Of a DNA stretch of 5,801 nucleotides, positions 5,538 to 5,801 are shown piece after piece; the stretch's first letter is position 1; every line of letters begins with the position of its first letter. The translations under genes were made by a program, and so were the position numbers. Below the pieces are notes generated by a model, which was not told the DNA's origin, did no database searches, and saw only the letters and a program-made list of their open reading frames with translations. Origin of the DNA: Dokdonella_A sp036518555 (lineage in GTDB: Bacteria > Pseudomonadota > Gammaproteobacteria > Xanthomonadales > Rhodanobacteraceae); NCBI RefSeq assembly GCF_036518555.1, contig NZ_DATDMY010000157.1, positions 1 to 5,801 on the forward strand. The letters run 5' to 3'.

Positions 5538-5801
5538 ATGGCCGATTCCCGCACCGCGACGCACGAGCAGGCCGTCCAGTCGCTGGTCGAGGTGTTCTAC
5601 GCAGACCTGCAACGCCTCGCGCGGCGCGAACGCGGTCGCGTCGCGGCGCCGGCCGAGACGCTCGGCACCACGGCGCTCGTGCACGAGGCGTACCTGAAGC
5701 TCGCGCGCCGGCAGGTGTTCAAGGACCACGCGCATTTCCTCAATACGGCCGCGCTTGCGATGCGGCAGGCGCTGGTGTCGCACGCGCGTTCGCGCATGCG
5801 C
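5538..5801 (+). CDS. ECF-type RNA polymerase sigma factor of the Sigma70_ECF / TIGR02999 group (ECF43-like), 5' part
   Basis: Eighty-eight codons are open to the window edge; the C-terminal region 4 half lies outside. Seen: AVQSLVEVFYADLQRLARRE (12-31), then TLGTTALVHEAYLKL (41-55) and FKDHAHFLNTAALAMRQ (61-77) with SHARSR (81-86). This is the pattern of region 2 in the PF07638/TIGR02999 sigma factors (typically LQPTALVHEAYLRL ... RAHFFAAAARAMRRILVDHAR). It should bind core RNA polymerase and direct it to a special promoter set. The acidic DAED-type residues that ordinary ECF factors carry in region 2.2 are replaced by Gly43-Thr44-Thr45-Ala46. In Xanthomonas and Vibrio ECF43 factors a threonine here is phosphorylated by a Hanks-type kinase encoded nearby. 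Such a kinase would be expected downstream, outside the window. ATG 5538 fits the family N-terminus. In-frame GTGs at 5478, 5310 and 5286 exist because the frame is open back to the maeB stop, but they would add non-family sequence. Confidence 0.88.
   Translation, partial: MADSRTATHEQAVQSLVEVFYADLQRLARRERGRVAAPAETLGTTALVHEAYLKLARRQVFKDHAHFLNTAALAMRQALVSHARSRMR

Noticed and set aside
5264..5554. A 96-codon minus-strand frame in the spacer after maeB
   Set aside because: It begins inside the sigma factor gene, resembles no recognised protein, and has no clear ribosome binding site.
2940..5783. A 947-codon open frame on the minus strand opposite maeB and the sigma factor
   Set aside because: It mirrors the codon positions of clearly homologous genes on the plus strand. 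Its product is a low-complexity Arg/Asp/Ala/His/Glu-rich string without any recognised motif, the usual antisense artefact of high-GC coding DNA.

Overview
The window is GC-rich DNA (roughly 70% by eye) with strong G/C bias at codon third positions. Gene content and style suggest a gammaproteobacterium of the Xanthomonadales (a Lysobacter/Luteimonas-like genome). The clues are a MaeB-type malic enzyme, a signal-peptide M20D amidohydrolase, a TIGR02999/ECF43-like sigma factor and TGC-type extended -10 sequences. This placement is inferred, not proven. No mobile element, CRISPR array, tRNA or rRNA was seen. It reads as ordinary chromosomal housekeeping and accessory DNA.

Layout. The left edge (1-116, minus strand) holds the 5' end of an exported-protein gene with a textbook Shine-Dalgarno and signal peptide. 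It is divergent from the rest, across a 92-bp region with two candidate back-to-back -10 elements. A plus-strand gene for a QEGLA-motif (DUF1704) putative HExxxH metallopeptidase follows at 209-1477. After a 53-bp gap comes a probably co-transcribed periplasmic M20D amidohydrolase (1531-2844). A long GC-rich hairpin (2855-2902) starts 10 bp after that stop, directly before an extended -10 promoter for maeB. maeB (2976-5267) encodes a malic enzyme fused to a phosphotransacetylase-like domain whose Pta catalytic residues look lost. After a 270-bp intergenic region with two weaker hairpins, the right edge holds the 5' end of an ECF sigma factor gene (5538 onward). That sigma factor lacks the usual acidic DAED-type motif and has threonines there instead, as in kinase-activated ECF43 factors.

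Functional relations. The QEGLA protein and the amidohydrolase could form a two-gene unit, with a cytoplasmic putative peptidase and a periplasmic deacylase or peptidase. maeB and the sigma factor appear to be independent transcription units. Nothing links malate metabolism to the sigma factor beyond adjacency. The most interesting points are the putative phospho-threonine-controlled sigma factor, the MATCAP-like zinc site in the QEGLA protein, the hairpin next to the maeB promoter, and the mix of SD-led and SD-less starts.
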